DNA of 64,000 nt from Bathynomus jamesi (Eukaryota > Arthropoda > Malacostraca > Isopoda > Cirolanidae): assembly GCA_023014485.1 (NCBI GenBank), contig JAJOZX010007496.1, positions 135,001 through 199,000 of the forward strand, in the 5' to 3' direction. The notes beneath the pieces were generated by a model. It was not told the origin of the DNA. It ran no database searches and worked only from the letters and a program-made list of their open reading frames with translations. The translations under genes were made by a program, and so were the position numbers. Shown here in pieces: positions 1 to 10,411 of this stretch (position 1 is the stretch's first letter; every line of letters starts with the position of its first letter).

Positions 1-87
1 CGTTAAATTCAACAAAAATGTTCCCTTTTATAATCTTATTTCCCCTCAAGGTGAACCCTCTTTTGAGTAACTTTTATACCACTCTTA

Positions 88-377
88 ACCCCGCAAGGGG
101 GTTCTAAGCCCGTGCTCTTGAGTGCTCTTTGTGCTCGTTTGTACGTGCTTCTTCCTGGAGGTTTCACGTACGCCCTCCCGGCCCTAGCACCCAAGGATGC
201 TAGGGCTCGACCCTGCAGTCCTTGTCATCCTTGATCTTTTTCCACTTCGACTGTCCCCTCCACCCTTTCTTTTTCCTCTGTCTTTCCTCTCACTTTTTCT
301 TTGTTTTTCCGCCGAGATATGCCCTTTTAAATATAGGCGAATCGGTTCTTCCCGAACTTTAAAAAAAAAAAAAAAAG
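88..377 (+). mobile_element. SINE-like poly(A) retroposon, copy 1
   Basis: A block of about 290 bp starts at CCCCGCAAGGGGGTT, has a pyrimidine-rich middle and ends in a run of 16 A. It is flanked by an exact 11-bp direct repeat, TACCACTCTTA (77-87 and 378-388), the target-site duplication expected of LINE-driven retroposition. A second diverged copy at 25510-25779 has the same start and the same A tail. I could not find convincing tRNA A/B boxes, so the head is unclassified: it may be a SINE or the 3' UTR of a LINE not otherwise seen here. ORFs read through it in either strand look incidental. Confidence 0.75.
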
Positions 378-440
378 TACCACTCTTACCGTCTAGCCAG
401 GCGCCCTCAAGCTTAATTTCTGCAAACCCATCATAATAAT

Positions 441-592
441 AATTATTGGTTTTGTTTAAGATCCAAACCACGGGTCGCTACATAGTCTGGACGCAGCGGA
501 CGTTCTCCCATCCAACTACTATCCGACTCAATGTCGCTTAACTTCGCTGATCAACGGGAAGCGGTGTTACGACATTGGCTACGACGTAGCCC
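441..592 (-). mobile_element. 5S rRNA-derived SINE, copy 1 (3' truncated)
   Basis: Read on the minus strand, this carries the 5S rRNA internal control region: GAAGTTAAGCGA, then after a spacer GTAGTTGGATGGGAGAAC, corresponding to the A block and box C of animal 5S genes. The 5S head is followed by about 55 bp including GTAGCGACCCGTGGTTTGGATC. Compared with the copy at 61198-61400 the LINE-like tail is missing. The sequence is too diverged for a functional 5S gene, and the repeated head-plus-tail structure fits a SINE3-type element. Confidence 0.7.
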
Positions 593-1479
593 TGTAAACC
601 AATCAATAAGAAAAAATCTTAGCCGCCAAAATTATACTATAACTTTCATTGATAGACCTCGTAAGCTTTCCATTTCAATTCCTTCAAATCACAGTAAATT
701 TTATGAAATATTTCACCCATATCCGAAGAAATGTATTCTTATTAGTGCGTAGACTCGAGACCCCTCCTACAGTGGGTGGACTTCGAACTTCTTCGTTCTC
801 CACCTCCGGAAGTTATAAAATCGAGGACCCTCGATTTAAACGTTCTTCGCTCATTAATCATTCAAGCAGCCTCTGCAAAATCGTCACATTGTTTTCCCGT
901 TTAAATCAATTAGTTCCTGGTATACCTGTTATATTTAACTGACAGTACATTAACTGTGACATAACTTTTGTTTAGCTTCCTAACTACCATTAGCTTCATT
1001 AACTGTTATTGTTTTACCTCGCACTTTAAGAACAAAGATAATTATAACTCAAATTATAATCATTTACTTCGCTTTTATAAACGCTTCATTGTGATGCAAT
1101 TAACTTTGTTATAACCATTTTTTTTCTTTTGGAAGAAAAAGACAAAAGGTTCACTTCTAATCAAAATTCAAATAATTAAAAAAATAATACTTCGATTATC
1201 ATCAATTAAACATTAAATTCATTCATAATTTCAGTAATAAAAATTAAGAAGTAATTTATGTAATTTTTCTTGTCCGTTCCAACCTCAATGAGTAAATACA
1301 GTAACTTTATTACTTGAAGGTATTAACAAATACAAATTAATGCAAACTCGTGACATGAATTTTGCGCCGTGCCATGCCTGTAGTTCAGTAATACTGCCTA
1401 AGAAAAGCTAAGAATAGGTATTATAATAGTGTAACTGTAACTGAATTTGAGCATAAAAATATCCCTTAAAACAATTGGT
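593..1479. other. AT-rich stretch, no gene seen
   Basis: About 890 bp of AT-rich sequence with short open frames only. No domain, RNA or repeat family was recognised here. Confidence 0.5.
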
Positions 1480-1623
1480 GGAGCAAGTGTAGTTTACGTC
1501 TCCCCATGTGGTGCCTAATGTAGTTTACGTTCCCCTACAATACAGTATATTATCCTAGTATAGTTTACGTTCCACTACATTATCTTGTGTAGTTGCGTTC
1601 CCTAACTTTGTCCGCGTATACCT

Positions 1624-2125
1624 AATCAAATAAAACGTTAAAACTAACGAAAATATTACGAATTAACCTAACCAATCGTCAATTTATATATATATAATAC
1701 CTTACCTTATGAACCTTATGTTGTTTCGTGTGTTGGTCTCTCTTCACACGGAGGTCAAGCTGGTGGCCCCGCCTCTAGGTCTGGCCTGGTGGAGGAGCGA
1801 GTTACTTTCTTGCGCTCTCCACCGTACATAGCCAGGCACGCCCGGCTCATCTGGTACTGTCCTGAGCCAGGCATCCAGTCTTTTCTTGAAGACTTCAACT
1901 TTGACCCCCGTTACGTTTCTGAGGTCCTTAGGAAGCTGGTTGAAAAGTCTTGGCCCCCTGACAACCAAGCTATTTTCCTTCAGGGTTGAGGAGGTCCCTT
2001 GTCGTGCTTTTAATTTGGGAACACTACACATTCTGCCTTTCCTATATATATATATATATATATATAATTGACGATTGGTTAGGTTAAGTCGTAATATTTT
2101 TGTTAGTTTTAACGTTTTATTTGAT
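1624..2125. repeat. Fold-back core locus A
   Basis: The left arm starts ATCAAATAAAACGTTAAAAC and continues into CTAACGAAAATATTACGA and AACCTAACCAATCGTCAA. The right arm is its reverse complement with a few mismatches. The inverted copies extend past the shared core into ATCAAATAAAACG, which is specific to this locus. The loop between the arms is occupied by TA repeats and a LINE B tail. Related loci occur at 2745, 23657, 33468, 41101 and 61716. Confidence 0.7.
1698..2042 (-). mobile_element. LINE family B, 3'-terminal fragment
   Basis: The minus strand encodes the family B C-terminal signature VRGPRLFNQLPKDLRNVTG followed by a tail ending YVRWRAQESNS, then a short 3' UTR ending in CATAAGGTTCATAAGGT. 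The coding part has a small frame disruption around 1900. The 5' end is cut at about 2042 inside a TA repeat. The same 3' end with short AAGGT iterations is seen at 8975 and 56655, consistent with CR1/L2-type 3' ends. Confidence 0.75.
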
Positions 2126-2241
2126 GGATTCATTTAAAAAATGTCTCCTAAAGATCCTAGTGTAGTTTACGTTCCCCAACTTTGACCTAGTGTCGTTTGT
2201 GTCCCTTTTTGCGTTAGGGAGACGTAAATTACACTTGCTCC

Positions 2242-2740
2242 GTAACTTCTTTGAAACGACTGTGCGTAACATTATAAATAAATGTATGCCGTTAATGTTG
2301 TGCATGCCAAAAGGAGACTATAGAATTCCCATGCAATCATCGTATAGACATTTTCTTCTATAACCGCATCCAAAAGATAAAATTTTCTTATATCTATTTC
2401 GGTTAGAACAAAAGGGCTGTTTTGTGTGTAGAATTGCTCTTTGGTCCATTAATTTTGTAAAACTAACTATAGACTCAAATTTGTATCCCTACATGCAATG
2501 GAAATAAACACTTTCCAAATACACCATAGTTATAGTTGGAAAATTTTTATATTCAAACGAGAGATTTTTTTTCTAATATGACCGTTACTTGCTTTTAAAA
2601 ATACATGACATAACACTTCGAATTACTTCAGATATTTCAACGTTTTCTATATCTCTTCTTTTAACCCTTTCAGCTGCGAGTAACACCTTAACTTTATTTA
2701 ATTATACGACAATTATAAAAATATTTACTATTTACTTTCC
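2242..2740. other. No gene seen
   Basis: About 500 bp of AT-rich sequence between two inverted-repeat elements. No feature was recognised. Confidence 0.5.
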
Positions 2741-2744
2741 GAGG

Positions 2745-3015
2745 TACTTGTAGGTTATCTCCCCCCCCCCCATTTTGACAGAATATTTTCGTTAAAACTA
2801 ACGAAAATATCACGACTTAACCTAACCAATTATCACGGGCGTACAGTTGATCTATTAGTAATTATAACATTGTTTGTTTCTGGAATAGTATTTACTATTT
2901 ACTAATAAATCAACTGTACGCCCTTGATAATTGGTTAGGTTAAGTCGTGATATTTTCATTAGTTTTAATGAAAATATTCTGTCAAAATTGGTGGGGGAAA
3001 GATAACCTACAAGTA
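2745..3015. repeat. Fold-back core locus B (116-bp arms)
   Basis: Near-complete palindrome with arms 2745-2861 and 2900-3015 around a 38-bp loop. From outside in: a locus-specific part (TACTTGTAGGTTATCT, then an ATTTTGACAGAATATTTTCG stretch), then the shared core CTAACGAAAATATCACGA, CTTAACCTAACCAATTATC and GGGCGTACAGTTGAT. The arms differ at several positions, including length differences in a C run on the left, so they are old rather than identical copies. No protein is encoded. Confidence 0.75.
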
Positions 3016-3131
3016 TCCTTCCCGATATTACAACCCTTCCTACACACACGCGCGTGATATACTCAGTAGTGTTTGGTAGCGTGTGTTTGTACGTATCGTT
3101 AGGAGTAGACTAAAACTAGGTTCTTCTGAGG

Positions 3132-3543
3132 CGGGTCCGGACAAAAGCCCCCTAGGACAAAATCCCCCTAGGACAAAAGCCCTCTAGGACAAAAGCCCCC
3201 TGGACAAATTGCTGGGTAGGGCAAGTCAGGTGTCACATCTAATCTGAAAAGATCAGAAGATATTTAGGTGAAATAACCAATATTAACCTGTTATGTTAAT
3301 TGAATGCCCAGTTAGGTCAACTGAATGCCCAGTTAGGTCAACTGAATGCCCAGTTAGGTCAACTGTACGCCCTTGATGATTGGTTAGGTTAACATACATA
3401 AACTATAAACTATAAACATAAACTAAATTATAAACTATAAACATAAACTGTAAATAATAAGGAATAAAAATAATGATTAAAAAAATTCTTATTATTATTT
3501 TTCCTAGGGGGCTTTTGTCCTAGGGGGCTTTTGTCCTACATTC
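3132..3543. mobile_element. TIR element with GGACAAAAGCCCCCTA iterations and a fold-back-related body
   Basis: The left end iterates CTAGGACAAAAGCCCC three to four times; the right end carries two inverted iterations. A 9-bp direct repeat, CTTCTGAGG (3123-3131 and 3544-3552), flanks the element and may be its target duplication. The interior (about 3246-3390) closely matches the interior of the fold-back element at 33696-33832: GATCAGAAGATATTTAGGTG, then a 21-bp unit GAATGCCCAGTTAGGTCAACT repeated three times, then GTACGCCCTTGATGATTGG. There is no coding sequence. A 9-bp duplication would suit a Mutator-like element, but this is not proven. Confidence 0.6.
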
Positions 3544-3552
3544 CTTCTGAGG

Positions 3553-4182
3553 ATATGTTTATCATATTCATCCTTTGTGTTTTAACAAAAATAATTAAAT
3601 ATCTCGCTTCATGCTATCTTTTAACCTTTTCTTGAAATGATTATGATGACCACTACGCCTTCACTTAATAGCTATGTAGTAGACCCATACAGTTACACTT
3701 ACAAATTAAAACAAATTACACCTGTGAACTAGTTAACCGTACCTGCACCAAAGGACATAAGTGAGTATTTGAAACACTGTTAACGAGTCATAACCACACA
3801 TGGTAAACTGTAAAGTTCCATATAACATGAAAATTTTAGATTTTGGAGAGGGAAAGGCAATAAACTGGAAAACTAGGCGGTAGCGAGACAAACCCACTTT
3901 GCGTGGTTTTGAGTTGCCGCTCCTACCGATACCCCCATCCAAATTACCATTTTCTTGCACCACGCAGCTCTTGGGTTTTCTAAACTGCTCCTGTTGATAT
4001 TTTGAGTTTCATCGCAATTTCTCTTTGTTGTTGCCTGTTTACGGAGAGAGGGTATCTGAACTCTTAATTCACGTGTTAATTCAGTTCACTTTGAGGTGCA
4101 GAGGATCAACGGCCACTTTTCTAGAATATCTGAAAAAGATAAGAAGACTATAAAACAACCTATGTTTCTTACCTCTTAGTAC
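3553..4182. other. No gene seen
   Basis: About 630 bp without a recognised domain, repeat or RNA. Confidence 0.45.
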
Positions 4183-4235
4183 ATCTTAGCACATCTTGGC
4201 ACATCTTGGCACATCTTGGCGCATCTTAGTATAAG
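4183..4235. repeat. 10-bp minisatellite (ACATCTTGGC)
   Basis: Five to six tandem decamers of the type ACATCTTAGC / ACATCTTGGC, slightly degenerate. Confidence 0.8.
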
Positions 4236-4520
4236 TATTAAAACAAGAAGGCAAGAGTAATAAATTCTATGTAACAAATGCAGGGATCTTACCAAACTTG
4301 CATGCACAATTGCTGAAACTATAGGTTCCACGAAACACTTGACCAAGCTGCTCTTCACCATAAGAGTACTTAATGCTGATATAATTAAGAATTTTTATCT
4401 CTATATTCGGTTGGTTCATTCCATCCGTCTTAGTTATAAAGATTTCTTTGCATGGAAAAGAGACAAGACTCAGACATATATATATAATTTTATATATATA
4501 TACATATATATATATCGCAA

Positions 4521-4650
4521 ACGGAATTATTCCAAGTGAATCTCAGTCTTCAGATGAAGAGAACAGCCACATCAATATACATTTATTCAATAGCACTGGA
4601 CGTTTCGAAAACTACAGTTCTCCTTTTCTGTACCTAAAAGTAAAAGTTAC
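4521..4650 (-). mobile_element. Penelope-like terminal fragment (tentative)
   Basis: Read on the minus strand this contains GAGAACTGTAGTTTTCGAAACG and, about 60 bp later, a CTTCATCTGAAGACTGAG segment, next to TA microsatellite. The CTGAAGA and CGAAACG pieces resemble those seen near the 3' end of the Penelope-like element at 54904-55745. No RT or endonuclease is present, and the assignment rests on these short motifs only. Confidence 0.35.
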
Positions 4651-4659
4651 AGTTAAAAT

Positions 4660-5587
4660 TATAATTAAAATTACAATTAAAAATTATAGTGAGAAATTAA
4701 AAATATTTTCAAATATATAGTAAATATAAATGAAAAACGGTGCACAAAAACGGTAAAAAAAAAAAGTTGGTTAGTTATATTGTATATAATTTAGTGGAGG
4801 AAGAATGTTTATTAAGTGAGGGTTTGAGTTGGTATATGCAGAGGGATTCTAATATTATAAGAACGTTAGTTTGAAGGGAAGATGTTAGAATTTTGAAATT
4901 ATCTAAAATAACAGGATGGGAATATTGTTCGCAATGGTTTCTGAGAGAAGAAAATTCCTGTTTTGATATGGGTCTATATGCTTTATAATTTTTACTTTAT
5001 TATATATATATATAAAGTGCCAGTCATATTAACTCTCATGTCACAGCGTTGATCATATATATATATGACATACTACCATTTCCATTCCAGCAGATGATAC
5101 TGAGAGGAAATTGGAATGTTATGCAAGTAAATTGGAATTGTGAAGGGAAAGTTAATTGCCCCTCACCCGTTAAGTTACGAATCAAAATTGTCGAGTAAAA
5201 TTAGTTTATTGATTCTTAGAGAGAGTGGGACAACATAATTATAAGCACGAAAGTAGTATGTACGCATCAAAGTGAACAGTTGCCATGGAAACAAGGGGAG
5301 AGGGGAAAAGTGGGTAGAAAAGAAAGGGTAAAAGAATGGAAAAAGGAAAAAGAGTAAATTTTTAGCACAGCTATTTAAATAAAGGGTATGATTGTGTAAA
5401 CAAGGCGAATGATAAGTTTAAACAATAGTTCATAAGGAGGATGATCACAAGGAAAAAATAAAAATAAAAATAATAAATATAAAATAATAATAAATATAAA
5501 ATAAAAATAAATATAAAATTTTTGTTTATAACTATATATAGGTGTATAACGTCATGCTATGAACTTTAGCGGCCACCAACTATATAT
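4660..5587. other. No gene seen
   Basis: AT-rich stretch with short TA microsatellites near 5006-5030 and 5056-5065 and A-rich runs at 5455-5520. No coding or RNA feature was recognised. Confidence 0.45.
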
Positions 5588-5751
5588 AATGTTATAATGT
5601 TTCAGACCAACAAAAAAGACCCTAGAATCCACTCATGGCTGGTCTACCTATCTGTGGTTGTAGTTGTGTATTGCGCATGTCCTCCGTGGTGGCGGAGGGG
5701 ACCTACAATTTTACGTGGGTTCCGAACCATGAAAACCTTAATTTTGCTACC

Positions 5752-6523
5752 TTAAACTATACGCAATCTATCAAAATATGCGTCTAATCGATTTTTAAAC
5801 ATGTTTATAGACGTGCTACTAATTACTTCTACCGGCAAACTATTCCAGCTATTTACTATTCTATGCGTAAAAAAGTTTTTGGCAACTGCTGTCTTGAACC
5901 TTCTACTTCTCAACTTACACCCGTTATTTCTAGTTCTATTATATTGTGATATTTCCACAAAGCTATCTCTATTTACGTTATCGAACCCATTCATAATTTT
6001 AAAAAACTGTAGTCAATTTTAACTCCTTAAGCCTATCCTCGTACGACTTCGACCTAAGCGACGGAATCATCTTAGTTGCTTGTCTTTGAACTCTTTCGAC
6101 TTTATCTATATCTTTGCGCATATGCGGATTCTAAAATTGGATCGCGTACTCCAAACGGGGTCTAACTAATGATTTATAAAGAGGAACAATAATATTGCGC
6201 GATTTGTACTCAAAATTCCGAGCTATAAAACCTAGCACCTTATTCGCCTTATTGACCACTGCTGTACTTTGTTTCGCCACTTTTAAATCACCAGTGACGA
6301 TAACTCCTAAATCGTTTTCCTGTTCTACGCTTGCTAACTCCTTCCCTGACATACTATACGCAAAATTACCGTTACGGGAACCTATATGTAAAATTTTGCA
6401 CTTATCGACGTTAAATCTCATTTGCCATGTGACTGACCAATCAACGATTTTGTTCAGATCTTCCTGGATTTTACCGCTATCTTCATCATTAATTGCCCTA
6501 CCACCCAACTTCGTGTCATCCAC
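5752..6523 (-). pseudogene. LINE A RT C-terminal half
   Basis: Decayed C-terminal part of the family A polymerase: the palm after the catalytic box, with VDDTKLGGRAINDED, then DKCKILHIGSRNG, NKVLGFIARNFEYKSRN, YKSLVRPRLEYAIQF and finally FFTHRIVNSWNSLPVEV. It is split into at least two frames near 6010-6130. In an intact CR1-type protein this would make DNA from the element's RNA at a nicked target. The insertion at 6572 separates it from the rest of the domain. Confidence 0.85.
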
Positions 6524-6571
6524 AAACTTTGAAACTGTACTGACTAGGCCGACATCTAAATCGTTAATATA

Positions 6572-7527
6572 CAGTGTGTCCGTGAAGTCATGGTGGGATT
6601 TTAAATAGCTATATTATTGCAACGAAACATGATAATGAGATGAAAAAAAGGCAAATTGAAGAACAACTCTAAAAGAATAACTTTATTTAACGTAGTTCGA
6701 TATGGGCTCCTCTGGTAGCCCTGCAGACATCTAGGCGGTGATGTGTGTCCGTAAAGTCATGGTGGGATTTTAAGTAGCTATATTATTGCAACGAAACATG
6801 GTAATGAGATGAAACAATGCCAAGTTTAAGAAACAACTCTCAAAGTTGTATCTTGTAGTTAGTCTAGGCTAAGCTTAACCTTTATCTCGTAGTTAGTCTA
6901 GGCTGTCCACATGCCTATGTTGAACATGAGCGTAATAGCCCGAAAGTTAATGTGTGGTGTGCTCTAGCACGAGATCGAGTGATTAGCCCATTTTTCTTCG
7001 CGGAACCCACTGTGACGTCACACAACTACCTCGCTATGTTGGAACATTTTGCAGTACCCCAATTTATTGACAATAATGTCATCTTTCAGCAAGATGGTGC
7101 TCCTCCGCACTATGCCAACGTTGTTCGAGAATTCCTTAATGAAAAATTTCCACAGAGATGGATAAGAAGAGGAGGATGGAAGCCATGGCCTCCACGCTCT
7201 CCGGACCTGACACCTTTGGACTTTTATTGTGGGGTTACGTCAAGCAAAGCGTGTACAGTGTACCCATTAGGGATATTCATCACTTGCACGAGCGAATCAC
7301 GAAAGCTATCGCATCCGTCACTCCTGATGTTCTTGGGCGTGTGTGGCTGGAATTGAACCACCGCCTAGAAGTCTGCAGGGCTACCAGAGGAGCCCATATC
7401 GAACTACGTTAAATAAAGTTATTCTTTTAGAGTTGTTCTTCAATTTGCCTTTTTTTCATCTCATTATCATGTTTCGTTGCAATAATATAGCTATTTAAAA
7501 TCCCACCATGACTTTACGGACACACTG
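6572..7527 (+). mobile_element. mariner/Tc1-type transposon nested in LINE A
   Basis: Starts CAGTGTGTCCGTGAAGTC and ends with the inverse, flanked by TA on both sides (6570-6571, 7528-7529). The other LINE A copy reads straight through this position, giving an exact empty site. The first 165 bp (6572-6740) are an inverted copy of the right end (7361-7527), including the last transposase codons. A second left-type terminus, starting TGTGTCCGTAAAGTC at about 6743, is therefore internal. Only the C-terminal part of a transposase is present, so the element is not autonomous. Confidence 0.9.
6944..7411 (+). pseudogene. mariner/Tc1-type transposase, C-terminal part
   Basis: The frame contains VNVWCALARDRVISPFFF, then FQQDGAPPHYANVVREFLNE with the second catalytic aspartate and WPPRSPDLTPLDFY with the third acidic residue, 36 residues apart by hand count. 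A frameshift near 7230 moves the continuation (LWGYVKQSVYSVPIRDIHH to the end EVCRATRGAHIELR) into another frame. The N-terminal HTH domain and first catalytic Asp are missing. Family knowledge: such DDE enzymes cut at TA targets. Confidence 0.85.
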
Positions 7528-8742
7528 TATATAAGAAAAAACAAGGGGCCCAATACAGAACCCTGAGAAACGCCGCTCGCTACAGTAGCCCAAGACGACT
7601 CCGCTCCATCAACGACCACCCTCTGTTTCCTACCTCGCAACCACTCTTCTATCCAATTTATTACTACACCCCTTATTCCTTGAGCCTTAGTTTTTTTCAA
7701 TGAGTCTTTTGTGCGGTACAGTGTCAAACGCTTTTTGAAAATCTAAATACACTACGTCTACCGCCCAATGACTATCGTAAACTTCAACCACGTTTTGAAA
7801 AAATTCTAAAAGATTAGTTAAGCAAGATTTGTTTCCCCTAAAACCGTGCTGCGTGTTCTAATCAAGTTATGCAATGCCAGGTGTTCGACTATACGATCCC
7901 TAATTAATGATGCTAGTAGCTTACCTGCAGCAGACGTTAAACTGATTGGCCTATAATAATAATTTCCCGCCGCACCTTTATCGCTTTTCTTAAAAATAGG
8001 TGTTACATTTGCTAACTTGAAATTGTCTGGTACGCACCCCTCAGAAATAGACGAATTAAAAATCTTTGTTAGCGGCACAACAATGCTTTCTTTTAATTCT
8101 TTTAGTTGTATGGGATATATGGAATCCGGCCCCGGTGATTTACACATTTTTTATTTTGTCAGTATAGCGCATTACCTTCATTTCACTAACCACAATATTA
8201 TCTAAAGTATTACCATTATCAAAAGGTATTATGTTTATTACCGTAGGGATATTCGTTACATCTTCTATTGTAAAAACTGACGTAAAAAATTCGTTTAGCA
8301 GGGTAGCCATTCGCTTGTTTTCATAAACTAGCTCTCCGTCAGAATTTTTCAACGGCCTCAAGACACTCTTTACTGGATTCCAATTATTGACGTATTGAAA
8401 GAATCGCTTGGGGTTTTCTTTGCCGTCACGAGCTATGAAGATTTTAAAATCGCCCTTGGACTTTTTTATTACGCTTTTCGCTTCACGCGTTAGAGATACG
8501 TAATTGTTTCGCAACCACAAATTGTCTTTATCGCACTTATGTAGCCTATAAGCCCTATCTCTACTCCTTATAATATCCCCTACTCTAGAAGTAAACCACA
8601 AGGGCTTGTTATTTACTTTCGCACGCTTAATCTTGTACGGTACACATTCCTCATTTATAGTCCTAAATATTGTTTCAAACGATTTCCACATTATTTTTGC
8701 GTTGGAGATCCCCATTACGTTTTCCCAATTGACGTGTGACAA
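7491..8742 (-). pseudogene. LINE A linker and RT N-terminal half
   Basis: Upstream part of the family A polymerase on the minus strand: SHVNWENVMGISNAKIMW linker, KPLWFTSRVGDIIRSRDRAY, KRFFQYVNNWNPV, then CKSPGPDSIYPIQLKELK, NFKLANVTPIFKKSDKG, and the block ending VASGVSQGSVLGPLFFLIY. Frames change around 7740-7860 and at about 8140. The block is cut by the transposon at 7527. Confidence 0.85.
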
Positions 8743-8969
8743 TTCATTTCTAAGTTTATAAAAGTCTGCGTGCTGGAAGTTGGAATTTTAGTCGAGTTAG
8801 CTGGTTTCGAGTGACTTACTGAGAGGACAAACTCTACCATATTGTGATCACTATTGCCTAACGATTCTGTTACTTGAAGGTCACTGATTAGCCTATCGAC
8901 CGTAGTTATTACTAAATCTAAAATACTGTCCAACCTCGTAGGTTCCCCACCCTTTTGGAAAAAAAAAAA

Positions 8970-9435
8970 TATATATACCTTACCTTATGAACCTTATGTT
9001 GTTTCGTGTGTTGGTCTCTCTTCACACGGAGGTCAAGCTGGTGGCCCCGCCTCTAGGTCTGGCCTGGTGGAGGAGCGAGTTACTTTCTTGCGCTCTCCAC
9101 CGTACATAGCCAGGCACGCCCGGCTCATCTGGTACTGTCCTGAGCCAGGCATCCAGTCTTTTCTTGAAGACTTCAACTTTGACCCCGTTACGTTTCTGAG
9201 GTCCTTAGGAAGCTGGTTGAAAAGTCTTGGCCCCCTGACAACCAAGCTATTTTCCTTCAGGGTTGAGGAGGTCCCTTGTCGTGCTTTTAATTTGGGAACA
9301 CTACACATTGTGCCTTTCCTATTTTCCAGTGTTGTTTGAATGGTAATTGGGTTTAGTTTAGGTTTGGTACCAGTTTTTCGATCATTTTCCATATGTAGAT
9401 TATGATGTACCTCTCTTCTTCTTTCCAGTGAGTAC
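8970..9435 (-). mobile_element. LINE family B, 3' fragment
   Basis: Minus strand; begins 5' within a TA array, as if cut just before SLERR. It encodes NPITIQTTLENRKGTMCS, KARQGTSSTLKENSLVVRG and PRLFNQLPKDLRNVTG. A one-base deletion at about 9185 relative to the copy at 1698 shifts the rest out of frame. The 3' end is CATAAGGTTCATAAGGTAAGG followed by a short A/TA tract and then the truncated 5' end of LINE A. Confidence 0.8.
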
Positions 9436-9436
<1 letters not shown>

Positions 9437-9503
<67 letters not shown>

Positions 9504-9570
9504 TGGTGGGGGAGCGAGGAATGATAAGGGGAATGGGAAGATAAGATAAGGGAACATGATATATATATAA

Positions 9571-9603
<33 letters not shown>
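9437..9603. repeat. (TA)n microsatellites with a short G-rich spacer
   Basis: Two TA arrays (9437-9501 and about 9560-9603) separated by about 60 bp of GGGGGAGCGAGGAATG-type sequence. Tyr-Ile repeat ORFs predicted here are artefacts of the dinucleotide. Confidence 0.9.
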
Positions 9604-9609
<6 letters not shown>

Positions 9610-9707
9610 CAAACACGCAGTATAATTAACGTAAAGAACGACGCTTGTATAGGAGAATATTCCGCGCAAGATGAGAGCGAGAGAAACGAAACAAATGAAA
9701 AAATGAG

Positions 9708-9780
9708 GTAACCACCCGGGAATCGAACCCGGGATCTTCCGATTGCCGGTCAGATATGATAACCATTACACCACGGGCCT
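9708..9780 (-). tRNA. tRNA-like sequence (pseudogene/SINE head), copy 1
   Basis: Minus strand. The A box TGGTGTAATGG and B box GGTTCGATTCC match RNA polymerase III promoter consensus. A D arm, an anticodon stem TCTGA/TCGGA and a T arm CCGGG-TTCGATT-CCCGG fold, but the acceptor strands AGGCCCG and GTGGTTA pair poorly. The loop CCGGCAA would give anticodon GGC (Ala) with an atypical C33. I read it as a tRNA-derived pseudogene rather than a working tRNA. Confidence 0.6.
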
Positions 9781-9973
9781 CACTCAATCAAATGCCGTAA
9801 TTCCTCTACATACGCGCAGAAACCAATGCCCCAAGGGGGCACCTCCCGCATGCCGTACATTATATACATTTAAACTGCAAACACGCAGTATAATTAACGT
9901 AAAGAACGACGCTTGTATACGAGAATATCCCGCGCAAGATGAGAGCGAGAGAACGAAACAAATGAAAAATGAG

Positions 9974-10046
9974 GTAACCACCCGGGAATCGAACCCGGGA
10001 TCTTCCGATTGCCGGTTAGATATGATAACCATTACACCACGGGCCT
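9974..10046 (-). tRNA. tRNA-like sequence (pseudogene/SINE head), copy 2
   Basis: Same as the copy at 9708-9780 except for a C-to-T change beside the anticodon stem (TCTAA instead of TCTGA on the coding strand), which weakens that stem. A and B boxes are intact. Confidence 0.6.
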
Positions 10047-10337
10047 CACTCAATCAAATGCCGTAATTCCTCTACATACGCGCAGAAACCAATGCCCCAA
10101 GGGGGCACCTCCCGCATGCCGTACATTATATACATTTAAACTGCAAACACGCAGTATAATTAACGTTCTCTCGCTCTCATCTTGCGCGGAATATTCTCCT
10201 ATACAAGCGTCGCTCTTTACGTTAATTATACTGCGTGTTTGCAGTTTAAATGTATATAATGTACGGCATGCGGGAGGTGCCCCCTTGGGGCATTGGTTTC
10301 TGCGCGTATGTAGAGGAATTACGGCATTGATTGAGTG

Positions 10338-10411
10338 AGGCCCGTGGTGTAATGGTTATCATATCTGACCGGCAATCGGAAGATCCCGGGTTCGATTCCC
10401 GGGGTGGTTAC
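10338..10411 (+). tRNA. tRNA-like sequence (pseudogene/SINE head), inverted copy 3
   Basis: Plus-strand copy with identical A and B boxes. It carries one extra G after the T stem (CCCGGGGTGG versus CCCGGGTGG), so the acceptor spacing differs from the other two. It is oriented head-on to the two minus-strand copies. Confidence 0.6.

Larger units (their letters stand above)
1480..2241. mobile_element. TIR element with iterated subterminal motif, hosting a fold-back core and a LINE tail
   Basis: Outer inverted ends are GGAGCAAGTGTAGTTTACGT at the left and ACGTAAATTACACTTGCTCC at the right. The subterminal region repeats a GTGTAGTTTACGTTCCCC-like motif several times on the left and twice on the right. 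Inside lies an inverted pair of the TTAACCTAACCAATCG fold-back unit (1624-1686 and 2066-2125), and between those arms a LINE B 3' fragment. No transposase is present, so it is non-autonomous. The superfamily is not assigned because I could not fix a target duplication. Confidence 0.55.
5588..8957 (-). mobile_element. CR1-like LINE, family A, copy 1 (interrupted)
   Basis: Minus-strand non-LTR retrotransposon lacking its 5' part. The endonuclease C-terminal part (8715-8957) has the GNSDHN catalytic motif. A linker (8140-8742) follows, then RT fingers with CKSPGPDSIYP and YRPISLTS, the region around SGVSQGSVLGPLFFLIY, and after the transposon insertion the catalytic box KFVDDTKLGG (A to V beside the DD). 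The C-terminal part ends with NSWNSLPVEVISSTS. Frames are broken several times. The 3' UTR ends in repeats of ACATTATA. The copy at 19542-22712 is a close relative and shows that sequence is missing here between coding end and 3' tail. Confidence 0.9.

Noticed and set aside
441..592. Functional 5S rRNA gene
   Set aside because: Too many differences from animal 5S outside the promoter blocks, and the head is fused to an unrelated tail shared by a second copy.
9708..10411. Three functional tRNA genes
   Set aside because: A and B boxes are good but acceptor strands do not pair, position 33 is C, and one copy has an extra base after the T stem. Treated as tRNA-derived repeats.
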